Shown: in pieces, positions 1 to 11,142 of the stretch
Layout: each line of letters begins with the position of its first letter
Numbering within the stretch: the stretch's first letter is position 1
From: Pachypanchax playfairii
Taxonomy: Eukaryota; Chordata; Actinopteri; Cyprinodontiformes; Aplocheilidae
Assembly: GCA_006937955.1 (NCBI GenBank)
Contig: SSNP01000005.1
Location: 6,136,109-6,200,108, forward strand
Length of the DNA stretch: 64,000 nucleotides
Direction: 5' to 3'
The notes under the pieces: generated by a model
Told to the model about the DNA's origin: nothing
Database searches by the model: none
Seen by the model: only the letters and a program-made list of their open reading frames with translations
Made by a program: the position numbers and the translations under genes

Positions 1-123
1 TGTACCCCACATTTTGACTTGTATGAAAAAGTCTTGCAATCTTAAACACATAAGTAATAAGATGTAACGAGAACTCAGTAAATGGTAAAATAAATCAATG
101 ATTAATAAAAAATACTACTTCAG

Positions 124-231
124 GGGATGAGTCCTACAGGGATAAAGTGGAGCGGCGGACAACATGGTTTACAGATCACAACCACAATACAAGCAAAACA
201 AATGAGCTCATTATAGATTTCAGGAAAAAGT
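124..231 (+). mobile_element. LINE reverse-transcriptase scrap
   Basis: One open frame of about 36 codons reads like the segment just after the catalytic YADD box of an L2/CR1-type non-LTR retrotransposon, with the typical run 'TSKTNELIIDFRKK' near its end. Nothing recognisable precedes it and a stop follows at once, so this is a dead fragment. The exact LINE family cannot be assigned by eye. Confidence 0.55.
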
Positions 232-978
232 GAGACCAGATAAGATCCAATTTGTGTATCAGCATGCCGTCCTTGTGAAGGGAGACCTTCCCTCCACCTG
301 AGCATGTGAGAAGGCATGTAGGAGAAGTTTGTCCCCATGTTGCATAGAGGACCAGCTGCAGCAGGACAACATCAGAGGAGTTTAGAAGAACCTGAAGACA
401 ATCTCAGGGCACAAACCAAGCCTCCAGACTGCAGGAGATTTAGGGTGTGGTTTGATCAGCCACCCACCCCTCCCCCTGCATTTTCTTCCTTGTTGCAACC
501 CCCCTCACCTTTTAGGACTGCTTGTTTTTATTCCCAGCTGTTACACCCCTGGCTGAGCTAGGGGTGTAAGGGGTAACATAAACTCAGATTTTAAATGGAA
601 GGAGTACCAATTTTTAATGAATACAAAAAGTTCAAAGTAACTAGAGCAGAATTTCTTTACAATAAATAAAAAAGGCCCCAAAAATAGGCTAAGAGAAACC
701 ATAAACAAAATACAAGGGGGCAAATTAGAACAACGTAAAATAATTTACTACTGAAGTGAACAAATAGAACCCAACCTAAAGCCACTAAATCAGACTTCTT
801 ACTCAAATAACTATAAACTCAGTAAACTAAGGCCCAAATCCACAAACTAACTCTAGATAAATTTACAAACAAAGAACATACTAAAGTTTACCATAGTCAA
901 TCACGTTTAGTTTAAATCATATAGCCAGAAAAAGCCCCAGACAAAAGGGGGAAACAGCACTGACAACAGCTGCTCCTG
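232..978. other. Intergenic, no gene seen
   Basis: No frame here looks like a conserved protein. The short open frames have low-complexity or LINE-like composition. The stretch may be the decayed remainder of the LINE insertion to its left. Confidence 0.5.
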
Positions 979-1219
979 TGGTATGATAATATTGTATAGC
1001 TAAGCATTTACTTGCTAAAACTAACCCGTCTTAAGTTTAACCTTATTTGGAGAATGGACACCATCTGCAGGCAGGTGGTCATCAGGAGGTCATCGTTGTA
1101 GACCAGATGACACCACATTTTAGAGGGTCAAATGTGTAGAAATTGAATGTTTGGAAAGGCTGGAATTACTTGATTGATTGTGATTTGGTTAAAGCATCTT
1201 GTACCACATGTCTCTGTAA
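979..1219 (+). repeat. Dispersed repeat, copy 1 of inverted pair
   Basis: This segment matches, in reverse complement, the stretch at about 5484-5822. Shared blocks include the tract around 'ATTGTATAGCTAAGCATTTA' at one end and 'CTTGTACCACATGTCTCTG' at the other. The two copies lie on either side of etfbkmt. No coding capacity is visible, so it is probably a non-autonomous element; the family is unknown. Confidence 0.6.
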
Positions 1220-1604
1220 GGATGAATAAAAGGTGCTGAACTAAAAAAGATTTTGGGCAGAGTACCTCCTCTCTGTTCCAGACATAACGCCAACATGAAC
1301 TTCTATGTCTTGTGAAATTTGTTCAAGTGTTTGTAGGTTGATCCGGGGATGAAGTGAACACGCGTGCTGCAGACGAGGTTGTGTGCTTGTAGTTCGGTAC
1401 TACATAAGGGTGAAGAGTGCAGCACAACACTCCCCAACTGCAAGTCAAACAGCTAGCCTTTTGTAGGCCATGCAGGAACTCATTGACTGATGCATCACAG
1501 CTGGTTCTGGGAAAAAAAGCAAAAATAACCCACAGCCTGGAATAAACAGGTGGCTGTAACACCAGCACTTTACACCACACAGTTCCCGCTGCATCTGAGG
1601 ACTT

Positions 1605-1757
1605 CAACGTGTGAAAGGTTCAAATGGCATCAGCTGCAGGCTCATGAGGCGCTGCGCAGATGAACTGTATGGCATCCTGGGACATATGTTCAACCTGAGC
1701 ATGAAGCTGGGGAAAGTACCACAGCTGTGGAAGACCTCCAGTCTGGTACCAGCAAAT
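1605..1757 (+). mobile_element. LINE reverse-transcriptase scrap
   Basis: The translation contains 'NGISCRLMRRCADELYGIL' followed by 'NLSMKLGKVPQLWKTSSLVP'. This is the characteristic early reverse-transcriptase segment of fish L2/CR1-like LINEs (a G-I-S/C-R-L box, then K-V-P-x-x-W-K-T). It comes from the same general family as the fragments at 11.1-12.6 kb. It is cut off before the catalytic domain. Confidence 0.6.
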
Positions 1758-1762
1758 GCTAA

Positions 1763-2003
1763 AAACGGTAAATGGTGTGTACTTGTAAAACACTTTTCTT
1801 AAATCAGGTGACTCCCAAAGTGCTTCACACTACAGTTTGTCATTCACCCATTCACACACACGTTTGGTGGTGACAGCTGTCCTGGGACATACACTGCCAG
1901 CTGCCAGATACCAGCACCACTGGACCCTCTAAACAACACCAAACAGGCAAAGTGGGTTAAGTTTCTTGCCCAAGAAGACAACGGCCACATTCAGTCCTTC
2001 TCA
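1763..2003 (+). repeat. Dispersed teleost repeat
   Basis: The segment has the familiar order of a high-copy fish repeat: a 'GGTAAATGG' start, then 'AGTGCTTCACACTACAG', 'CATTCACCCATTCACACACA', a cysteine-free GC-richer middle, and 'AAGTGGGTTAAGTTTCTTGC' towards the end. It directly follows the LINE scrap and may be its 3' part or an independent insertion. It is recognised by pattern only. Confidence 0.5.
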
Positions 2004-3180
2004 TTTATCATAGTAAATTAATTGAATTGAAGATCTTTCTGATAGAAAACCAGGTCAGATTACAATAATCTTCAACAAAGAAACAAAAACAAACACAAGA
2101 ATGCTTGGAATTACTCATAGATGTCAGTGAAGATTAATTCATGTACATGACTTAAAGTCTTTGCACACTGACGTATAACTGCAGAGCACTTATCTACTTT
2201 TGTCAAAATATTATTAAATTCTAGTCATCTACCACCTCATTATCACATAGCAAAAATGATAAAAAATATGTCAAACAGATTTTATTTTATCTTATTTTAG
2301 TTGCGAAAGAAGTATCTTGTTTTGTGTTTGCAGAGAGGAACTGAAAGTTTGTGGTAAATAATATCAAAATAAAGCACATTTTAAAATAACTCCCATTGTG
2401 CTGTACACAATGATATGAAGATATAGCTACAGGAGACAAAAAAAGATAAATGCTAAAAAGTTAAATGCTTGTAATTTTCATCACAATTAGAGTATAAAAA
2501 AATAAACTGACCAATACTACAGATTATTTTGGTCGGTTTCTTAAGAATTATTGTCTGCTGTGATCGACAGGGTTCCTATTCTATTACCATCCACTGATCC
2601 TCAGATTAAAAACAAAAATAACAAAGAAAAAGGACAAAGACTGATAATCTCAAATAAAAATATTACAAAATAAAGTGGAAATGTTGATGTGATTCATTTC
2701 TCTCTCTTGCATTTTACAACAAACGATTATTTTAATAAAGTCCCAGTTTGGTTGCAATACACTGATCAGTTTAAGGAAAAAAAGCAAAAAATAAAAATCC
2801 AATTTCTCAAAAGGTTTTAGACAATTTCACATCAGATGTCTGATGTCATATTAAAACAGCACACAGCTGCACTTTCAACCTCTAATTTAACAGTTCTGCA
2901 GGCAAGTCCCCTAAAATTGTTAACATGCAAGAAACGGATCTTAACGATAAGAGTGAAATAATTTATCTACAGAGAGTAGGAACCTTCAAAGTGCGGAACG
3001 AATGTTTCGTCTCATGTTTTCTGGGGGGCTTGAACCGTTCAAGCAGCCCCTTAGCAAACAGCCTTCAACAAATCACCCAAATACATCTTTTTAAAATCGT
3101 CATTTATTTTTAGAAATATGTTATCTTTATTTTAGAAAACGCGGCGATATGTCTAACTCGATTAACCGCTAACTTCCAGT
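2004..3180. other. AT-rich intergenic stretch
   Basis: Very AT-rich with many short A and T runs. No exon, repeat boundary or RNA gene is recognised. It leads into the etfbkmt promoter. Confidence 0.5.
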
Positions 3181-3186
3181 CCGTTC

Positions 3187-3194
3187 ACTTCCGG
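3187..3194 (-). promoter_or_regulatory. ETS-type site at etfbkmt start
   Basis: The octamer ACTTCCGG (reverse complement CCGGAAGT, the ETS/GABP consensus) sits 16 bp before the etfbkmt start codon. ETS sites at transcription starts are common in TATA-less promoters of mitochondrial genes. The role here is inferred from motif and position. Confidence 0.45.
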
Positions 3195-3209
3195 GGTGTT
3201 TGAAGAACG

Positions 3210-5068
3210 ATGTCGGCGTTTTTATCGAGATTAAAATGTTCCCGTTATGTTAAAGAAAACATCAGCCTGCATTTTATAGCACTCAGACGAAGACGCCTCT
3301 CTAAAACCTGCATATCTGATGAACACATCAGAGGATTTATATCTGAGAACACAGAGCTAGCAGGGGGAAAGAGCCTGACTCCTGAGATTAAACTGAGATT
3401 ATTCACTCCAAACTGCAGATTCTGGAGAGAAAAACCTGAGTTTTGGCCATTTGGTGACCCTTACTGGGCCATTTATTGGCCTGGAGGCCAGGCACTCTCA
3501 CGGTTAGACCATAAATCCACTAAATCCTGGTTAAATCCAGCTGTAAAACCCCTTTCTAACTCTCCCATCCCACTTTAAGATACATCCTGGATAATCCCGA
3601 TGTGAGTCGGGGTAAAGCGGTTCTGGATCTGGGGAGCGGCTGTGGAGCATCAACCATCGCTGCCAGAATCAGTGGTGCTGCTCATGTTGTGGCCAATGAC
3701 ATCGACCCTGGTAAATTTATTGTATCATTTGTCAGATTTCTTACCTGCTGTCACCAAACATTTTCAAATCCCAGCATCGCAATAATCAATCAATAAAAAG
3801 TATAAGGTGTTTTCTTTTAAGTCATAAAACATTAGTTTCGTATTTTTATTGATTTCAAACATGCTCCACTTTCAACATATTTACAAAACATTTTCATGTT
3901 GTCATATGTTTGAAAAAGAGTCGGCAGAAGGAGAAACTCATGTGTGGATCCAGAAATAAACCACTCATCATCTTTCTTAAAACGAAATGTAAAAAATGAC
4001 AAAAAATGTTGATTAAAGATAAACACGTCTAACAGATATTTACAAAAAGACACTGTTTTCACCACTCAGGGATAAAATTATTATTCTTCAGCTTTGTATT
4101 GTAGAAGAGATTCAACAAGTTCTCTGATGAGATTGATGAGAATCTAATCTGAGTACTTGTTGATGAGGAAATCAAGAACAAGATGGTTGTACAAATCATG
4201 ATGTAACCTGAATCTCTTCTACAGTATTTAGATAAAAATAGTTTTTATATGTCTTTTAAAACAGATAAACTGTTCTATAACTTTAAAATTATTCTTACTT
4301 TCTGACTCTGTGAAATAATTTCTTTATTTCATTTGGAACAATGTTCCGTCTTGCTTTATTTAATATTTGTGTCTTAAACTGAAACAAATCCTGAAAGTTT
4401 TATAGCTTGTATTTTAATGAAGAGTTTATTTAAATGTGTTATTGATCATTTGAGACCATAGATTTATTATTCTTCTGTCAAAATTAATGCACCCTGAAAG
4501 GAGAGACGCACAAATCGTACATCAAAATGTCGACTCAATCGCAGGAGGTGTGCGATTACCTACTTGTATATTAGCGATCCAGGTTACCATGGTGACACAG
4601 CCTCTTGAATGAGCAAAGATCTGAACTGTGCAAAGTTTTGTTACTTTTGTTTGTTTGTTTGTTTGTTTTAGGCTGCAGTTCAGCATTTAACAGAGTAAAA
4701 TGACTTGTTCTGCTACAGTTGCAGGTGTTGTGACTCAGATGAACTCTGAGCTGAACAACGTTACGCCACCTGTTTGTGTGACCGACAACAAGATCGGTTC
4801 GGAACCTGAGGACTTCGACTTAATCCTCCTGGGTGACATGTTCTATGACGAGTCCCTGGCTGACAGCCTTCACAGCTGGTTGACCTGCTGCGTTAAAACT
4901 CACGGTACCAAAGTTCTGATTGGAGATCCTGGACGAGCCCAGTTTGAGGCACATGACTTCCGAAAGCTCCTGCGTCATCTGGCTCGGTTTGAGCTGCCTG
5001 AGTGTGCCAGGCAAGAGAACTACGGTCTGACTTCTAGCGATGTTTGGTGTTATCATCCTAAATTCTGA
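3210..5068 (+). CDS. etfbkmt: ETF beta subunit lysine methyltransferase
   Basis: Three exons, 3210-3502, 3580-3710 and 4719-5068, join in phase to 257 residues (human about 262). The product is a seven-beta-strand methyltransferase (METTL20) that methylates two lysines of electron-transfer flavoprotein beta in the mitochondrial matrix, using S-adenosylmethionine. Visible marks: a basic, acid-free start fitting a mitochondrial presequence; 'DPYWAIYWPGGQALSR' ending exon 1; the SAM-binding loop DLGSGCGA at residues 114-121; ANDIDP at 136-141; and 'LLGDMFYDE' at about 178-186, the family's signature after the SAM site. Splice sites: CG|gttaga, aag|AT, CTG|gtaaat and acag|TTGC. Reading straight through exon 1 gives a false 122-residue product, and a downstream ATG in exon 3 is internal. 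The next gene on this side, resf1, is also close to ETFBKMT in human, which supports the name. Confidence 0.93.
4646..4669. repeat. TTTG tetranucleotide repeat
   Basis: About five TTTG units at the 3' end of etfbkmt intron 2, upstream of an unused TTTTAG. Confidence 0.8.
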
Positions 5069-5176
5069 GTACCAATATGAATAAATTCAGTTTTTTGTGT
5101 AATTAATTTCCCACATTCAACTGTTCTACAGAGATACTGCAAAGAATTCAACTTAACGTCACGATGTGGCATCAGG

Positions 5177-5182
5177 AATAAA
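5177..5182 (+). terminator. etfbkmt poly(A) signal
   Basis: AATAAA lies about 110 bp after the etfbkmt stop codon and is followed by a T-rich tract. An earlier AATAAA starts at 5080, only 12 bp past the stop, and is less likely to be used. Confidence 0.5.
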
Positions 5183-5483
5183 GTTTTTTTATATATATAA
5201 TTATAAAGTCTCTCATTTGACTTTTGCTTTTGTGATTAAATCTGTCTGATACTTTTGCATTATAGAACCAACTGCTCAGGTGCTGCTCAATGTTTCCCAC
5301 TCCTTGATACACTTGTGTAAAAAATACAAAATAGTGTTATATTGTACATGGTCATTACATCCCAACCAACAACTATCTCCTTATATTTAGTTTTTTAATA
5401 TTAAAGTATGGCATAAAGCTGCTTTTGACAATCTGACAAAGATTTTATAATTTTCTTTGAGGTGGTAATTTATTCTTTTTTCT

Positions 5484-5822
5484 ACAGAGACATGTGGTAC
5501 AAGATGCTTTTACCAGATCACAATCAATCAAGTATATCCGGCCCTGGATCCTAGCCCCAGGGGAGCACTGCCCCAGCAAAAACCTTAGACCCTCTAAAAT
5601 ATGGTGCCATCTGTTTTACATCAAGCACCTAAACGCCTAATGAATCTTATGATCGTGTCTCCAGTCCTCCTCCTAACGATGATTTCCTGATGACGTCTTG
5701 TCTTCAGATGCTTCCTGATGACCTCTTGTCTTCAGATGCTGTTCCTTCTCCACATAAGGTTAAACTTAAAACAGATTAATTTTAGCTAGTAAATGCTTAG
5801 CTATACAATATAATCATACCAC
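5484..5822 (-). repeat. Dispersed repeat, copy 2 of inverted pair
   Basis: Reverse-complement relative of 979-1219, with shared ends but a longer middle. The middle contains an internal duplication of a roughly 26-bp unit ('CTTCCTGATGACCTCTTGTC' type) at about 5685-5740. Non-coding. Confidence 0.6.
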
Positions 5823-6041
5823 ACCTTCTAAATATCAGATTAAACAAACTATTCCACTTGCAGGTTCACATTTTAAAATCATTACGAAACATACATGGCT
5901 TCAACAGAACAAAAGAATCACACAATAATCAACATACAGTTGCTTCTTATAACTTAAATCTTGATTGTAAATCATGTGGGTAAATCAACTCTTCATGTTA
6001 TTTTTGTTCATTTTATAATATAAGCAGTTAACTCAATGTGT

Positions 6042-6210
6042 TTCATAACTAATAACTGATCATTAGAACATCATAATTCATAACACACTAATGTTTTGTA
6101 AAGTTCTTTTGTTTTGACTCTCTTTTCACAGCCCGTCTGCTTTTCCCCTCCTACTATCTTTTTGACATGGATAGGCTGTGAACCCACACAGTGACCTTCA
6201 TTTTATTGAC
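6042..6210 (+). repeat. Dispersed repeat, direct pair member 1
   Basis: Shares ordered blocks with 10712-10866: 'TTCATAACTAATAACTGATC', an AATTCATA block, 'TTTTGTAAAG', 'CTCCTTCTACTATCTT'-like text and a terminal 'ACCTTCATTT'. The copies are diverged, indicating an old dispersed element. No coding content. Confidence 0.5.
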
Positions 6211-6381
6211 ATTCTGTGTACAAACCAGAGCTTTACCTCGACTTCTGCACATAACCGTTGCAGCTCATGACTCGCCGTGGTCCTTTACAGACACATCTAC
6301 AGAAGCTTCTGTTTGCCGATACTTAGCAGAAACATCCTAAGTGAAAGCACCTTCCTGGGTGATATGAATTACACTTTAAAG

Positions 6382-6904
6382 CTATAGTGCGTAACTTCTG
6401 TCGCCCCCTAGCGGAATTTTGCGTTATTACAACAATGAAGCTGGCGCTTCCATATGACGTACGCCCACCTTGACCCACCTTCCCCCAACCGCTATTCCTC
6501 TGCCGCTGTGATTCTCGATTCCACAACATTTTTATTCTGTTTGAATAAGGACAGCTGTTGAAAAAAGATGGACTCTTCGGAAGAACTTCCAGATAAGTGT
6601 GTCTCGGCCGTTTCTTTGGCTTCTCCGCCATGTCTCTTTCCCGTTCTGCCTGCACTCTGTCTCCTGCTACGAGACTCTCCGCTCGTCCTCCCCCTCCCTT
6701 CTTGTTGTGACGTAAAAGACGTAATTTCCTGCGCACCAGCGCGGGAATGTCGCCGGTCGACACGCAAAGTCGAAATGATATATGTTGAAAAATACCGTGA
6801 GATGTTTGAGGAGCCGATCGGCTTAATCTGCATTGTGTCATCTCCTCTAATAGTGGCTTGGCTGAAACGGACATTCACGGACATGTAAAAGTTACGCACT
6901 ATAG
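6382..6904. mobile_element. Non-autonomous TIR element, 523 bp
   Basis: The ends are inverted: 'CTATAGTGCGTAACTT' on the left and 'AGTTACGCACTATAG' on the right. Flanking octamers CTTTAAAG and TTTTAAAA resemble a decayed 8-bp target duplication, which would fit a hAT-type element. The interior is clearly more GC-rich than the surroundings and is open on both strands (106 codons on plus, 183 and 135 on minus). None of these translations looks like a known protein, so I read it as a MITE rather than a gene. Confidence 0.65.
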
Positions 6905-8567
6905 TTTTAAAACAAACTATTTATGAGCTTTCAATATACACAATAACCACCATAAGACAGGAGACTGACTTTACTGTGTCTCCATTTCTATTGACAAGCG
7001 TATTACAAAGATGTCACAGAACAGTTTGGCTGCAAGAGGAAGAGAGAAAGTAGCTTAAATGTGTCTGGGACTTGTGGTGGTCTTTCTAGGTTACTTTCCA
7101 TTGATTCATTTGTACAAGCATGTCACAGTGACAAATGACCATGACCAAGTGTCAGTTTATTAATCTCCCCTTCAGAGAGTGCTTAGATTAGACTGGTAGC
7201 AACAGCTTATCAGTGACATTTGTTTTGTCTCTGAATGTTCTCACCTGTTGATGGCCAGAGGTTGAATCGTCTCTCCTATTGATACAAAATGACCTTGTAA
7301 GCCAGAGCCTCATCCAGATAAACCTACGTTTGTATGGCCGCTCTCATTTCATGCATGAAGTAAGACCTTTCCTATTTGTTAGAGGTTTTAAGGTTTTACG
7401 ATGTTGGTAAAAGGTCACAGGTCATGTTGCAGGAGTCAGTGATCTAGATTTGCCCTGACTTGTATAAACACTTCTGTGTTTATCTTGGAAACCAGTTGGT
7501 TTACAACCTGTGACTGTTGTCCATCCAATTATGTGTTTGTTTACTACACTCTGACTTCATTATCTGACCCACACTTGTTTCCCTCCCTTGCTCCATCCAG
7601 ATGGGGGGTGTCTTTGTGAATAAAAAGGCAATGCAAGAGTGAACACATCAGATTTGTCTCAACACCTTGGTTGGGGGTTCTCCTTTGCAAAGCTCATTGA
7701 AACCATACCTCTGTGTCTGACTGGTGGTCTTTTTGATAGTTATTTAACTTAGGGGTATTAAATATCCTGACACTATTCACTTTGCTTCTTCATAAATATT
7801 TTTTCTACAATAGAACAGGTGAGTGATGCAAGTGTGAAGTTGTGAACAGGTGTATCAAGGGCGTCCAAATCTGCATGTTTCAGAGTTTATTCGTTGCTCC
7901 AGTGCCTCTTATTTAGTAACTGAATCACCTGATCCACATGTCCTTGTGGTGGACTGTTAAATTGTTCTTGCTCACATCAGTTCTTCTGGCCCAAAAAACT
8001 ATTCTATGTATACAGCAGATTCAGTCAAATTATTTTCAAAGATCACTTATCCTAATTTTCCCTTTTCCAAGATGAGGCTCCAAAAATTCCAATCCAATCC
8101 TAAACTTTAGTTGATGGAGATAAGGGTTTGTCATCTTGGTCAGGGATAAACACACCCTTTCTTTCCAACTCAATGGCGAGAATACAGTAGCGAAGGTTTT
8201 CCAGACAGAAGCATCCACTCCAATGGTGATTAGCTCACCTCAGCCTTTCAGCCTATGATCACTCCTTTCATCTAAGACTGGTTGAGAACAAACTTCAGTT
8301 CCTCTTTTTATTTAAGAGAACAATTATTCATCATTCAAAATTAACATTTGCAAGAATTAAATACTTTTTAAAAACAATAGATACAGTCAAGTTATTCATT
8401 TGTCCATTGTGTCACAAAAACTGCTGCCACATTTCCAAAAGTCTCTCTGTGTTATCTGTTTCCAGACATTGTCTTCCCTCATTTGCTGACTCAGGCCAGG
8501 TCCTATTTGCCCCTGTTGGTATCTTAGCACATCCAGAATGGCCATACATCACCGCCCACAGACAAAC
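6905..8567. other. Intergenic repeat-rich stretch
   Basis: No gene is seen. A block at about 7089-7170 ('TTTGTACAAGCATGTCACAG') recurs in washc4 intron 9 at 42014 and 45169, marking another dispersed repeat. About 7580-7760 has AATAAA and GT-rich text resembling the R/U5 part of an LTR, but without both ends it cannot be called. Confidence 0.4.
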
Positions 8568-8735
8568 ATGGCCTTGCTGGTGGACATATGCGTAGAAGCG
8601 GCTATTGAATCTGTTTTAGGGGAACCAAAGACGATCTCTTTGTTGAAAAATTAGCAAAGAGAAGCACTTTGTGCATTTCTTGACGGTAACGATGTTTGTA
8701 CTTTTCTTCCAACTGGATTTGCAAGAGCTTGATTT
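8568..8735 (+). pseudogene. RecQ-like helicase N-terminal fragment, broken
   Basis: A frame starting at an ATG reads 28 codons, hits one TAG, and continues in the same frame as 'QREALCAFLDGNDVCTFLPT' before stopping. The second half resembles the Q-motif to Walker A stretch of RecQ-family ATP-dependent DNA helicases (Q-R-E-A ... G-x-D-V ... L-P-T-G). The catalytic GK of Walker A is lost (GFAR here). No later helicase motif is present, so this is a dead fragment, probably carried by a repeat, since RecQ-like scraps are common in fish genomes. Confidence 0.5.
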
Positions 8736-8981
8736 ACTGTGATTGGCTAAAGACAAATCATGGTAGGCAGACACTTGCTGGCACGTCCTCCAATCAGCTT
8801 AAAATATTATACCAGATGACCTAAACCTTTTTCAGACACTTTCTATGGGAGCAGTTTCAGATCTATGCATATCTCCAACTCAACATGGGGCGGGTCTACA
8901 CATAAATCTGGCTTTTGCCAGATTACAAAAAACAGCATAGAATGAAAAAGTTCAAGGTTTTGGGATGTTTTATGAACATTT

Positions 8982-9037
8982 ATCAGAATCAAACTTTATT
9001 GACCAAGTTGCACAATACAAGGAATTTGACTTGGAAG
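8982..9037 (+). repeat. SINE/LINE-tail-like scrap
   Basis: The text 'AATCAAACTTTATTGACCAA' followed by 'ACAAGGAATTTGACTTGG' matches a well-known high-copy fish motif in which an AGAATCA...TTTATTG...CAAGGAATTTG order recurs. Short and degraded. Confidence 0.45.
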
Positions 9038-9049
9038 AGATGCACAGAC

Positions 9050-9905
9050 ACTCTCTTCCCCTTATCTACATCAGGATCTCTGCTGCTGGTGGGTGGTGTG
9101 GTTTCTTCTGCACTAATTGTCTTACAGGGCGGGGCAGCAGCTCATCAGTGGACACAGGTGTGGATCGTTACCCAGCTCAGGAGAGCTGGGTATTTAAGCA
9201 GAGGAGGAACCACAGACAGATGCCAGTTTGTTCCACTAACTTCCCGTGGTAAAGAGTGGCCAGTGATTATTAATGACAGATAGATTGTTAGCTGTGTCTA
9301 ACCTGCCTTCTCCTCCCTTGTTCTCAGTCCCGTGTCCTGGAGAGTTCCTCCAGTCTCCGGTGCCTCTACATGGTCATCTACCCGTCAATATAGAGGACTG
9401 GTTCTCCCGCTCGGTTGTGGTATCACACGACTAGCTCTCCCTCTGGCTCCCTGTCTGTCTCTGGTCTCCTCTGGATCCACGCCTCCCCGGTCACCGCGCT
9501 GCTGTCACCCCTGTCACAGTCACGTCTGTGCAGACAGCCCCTGGAACCGGACATCATCACTCCTCACCGACAGCTTGGATCTCCACCCCCTGCGGCAGCA
9601 CCTCCGGATCCCTCCTCATGACAGTACGGCATCTCGTCACCGTGAGTTTAAAGAGCACGATCCCCGCACACCGCAGCTGGTATCTCCACCTGTCACTAAT
9701 ATCTCTCTCTCTCACAACCAGGACCGTTCCTGCCCCGCACCAGTTCCAGTCCTGAGTTTATTCCACGTGTACAGTTTACATTGTTGTATTATTGGAGCAC
9801 TGTACATATTAAACACTGTAAATCGATCTCTGTTTCTCGCCTGTGTGTTTGGAGTTGGGTCGCACTTGGAGCTCGAAACAAACCCCCTGGTATCGTACCA
9901 TGACA
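9050..9905 (+). mobile_element. LTR-like block, probably solo or partial
   Basis: This stretch is GC-richer and C/T-rich and has the order expected of a fish Gypsy-type LTR: promoter-like text before 'GGGTATTTAAGCAG' at about 9190, a long C-rich region, an ATTAAA poly(A) signal at 9808-9813, a GT-rich tail, and an end near 'TCGTACCATGACA'. A 252-codon open frame overlaps it but is low-complexity (P, S, T, H) without domain features. No internal gag or pol region adjoins it, and the 5' end is uncertain. Confidence 0.4.
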
Positions 9906-10711
9906 ATCTATGCAAGAATGCAAAGTTGTGTTTAACCTGCAGGATGCTATTTAAGACTTCCTGTTTCCTTTTGCCGGAAGGTGAAACCACATCTCCCCCC
10001 CAACAATGCAGCTTCCTCCTCTTCAGTCATGACTTCCTTATAACTTCACTCTTGTTTTTTTTTTTTTTCACTTATTCTTTTGTGATCTGAGTTTTTTTTT
10101 CTCTTCTTTTCTCAACTCAACTGTACCTAACTGATTACACTCACATTCTTCTTTCAACTGGAGTGGAGAGTCCTCACCCCAACATCATTGTCTGCGTTGA
10201 GACTGTTGTAGATTGGTTTTATGTAACCTCTATTTAACCCTTTATATTACTGCTCGAAGTTGAACTAATTCTAACCCTGTTCCAACTCTTGGGAAAAGTA
10301 GGTCTGGGGAAAGTAAACAGTCAAGCTTTCTCAGGATCATGATATCCTGTTTTGTTGCATTTGAGTCAAATGATATGAAACATCTGTTTTCATTTGTGCC
10401 TGATGCCGCAAATGGGGGCTTTATAAGGCCCTGTCCGTGATCACTTCATCAGGATGGCGTTCTGATACACGAGACTGGTGTCTGTGAATTATACGTTGTT
10501 TTACTCCCATCCCCTCTGACCTATGATTAAATTGGAAAACCAGCTTCGATCCTGTCTCGTTTGTGTCTCTTTTTGGTTTGATATATTTAATAATCGACAA
10601 GACTAGTTTACGTATAACTGCAGCGAGTGATGTGCAGTGATGTCGACTATCCACCCGACCTGTCTTGAGTTTTTTCCACTTTTTTCCTCGGCTCTATTTT
10701 AATCGAATTTA
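9906..10711. other. Intergenic, no gene seen
   Basis: Contains a T run at about 10047-10061 and unremarkable sequence. No coding exon, element end or RNA gene is recognised. Confidence 0.45.
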
Positions 10712-10866
10712 TTTCATAACTAATAACTGATCATAAGAATATCACTGTAACATAATTCATAGCATACACAGTTTTTGTAAAGATACCCTGTTTTTCTCCT
10801 TCTACTATCTTAAAGGCAGAGACAGGTGGGTTGCCCCACACACCTGTAACCTTCATTTCATCACAT
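10712..10866 (+). repeat. Dispersed repeat, direct pair member 2
   Basis: Diverged copy of 6042-6210 in the same orientation, sharing the block order listed there. Confidence 0.5.
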
Positions 10867-11142
10867 TACAAACATCCTCATCATTTCAAAATAGAAATCA
10901 GTTACAATAAATGACAGAAGCTCATGTAACAGCTGACTAATAAATTTCAACAGCAAACTATTAAAGTGAAGAATTAATATAGATAATAATATAGAGCCAG
11001 GAAAACTATTCAGACTGAATGTGAAGCTTGAAGAACCAAAAACAAAGCAGAGGAGCTCTGAAGAGACACAGTGAGACACGTTTAAAAATGTGAGAACCAA
11101 GTAACAACCCTAGGATCTCCCCTGAGAACAAGGCCAAAAATA

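Noticed and set aside
3602..3796. A separate small gene starting at an ATG in etfbkmt exon 2
   Set aside because: It is the middle of the methyltransferase domain running into intron 2.
4700..4718. An ATG at 4700 as the start of etfbkmt exon 3 or a separate protein
   Set aside because: The acceptor at 4718 gives the conserved protein in phase with exon 2; the ATG lies in the intron.
6323..6899. Open frames of 183, 135 and 106 codons on opposite strands
   Set aside because: All fall inside or across a TIR-bounded element and look like no known protein.
9332..10090. A 252-codon open frame on the plus strand
   Set aside because: Low-complexity P/S/T/H-rich translation lying in an LTR-like block; no domain, no splice pattern, no family resemblance.
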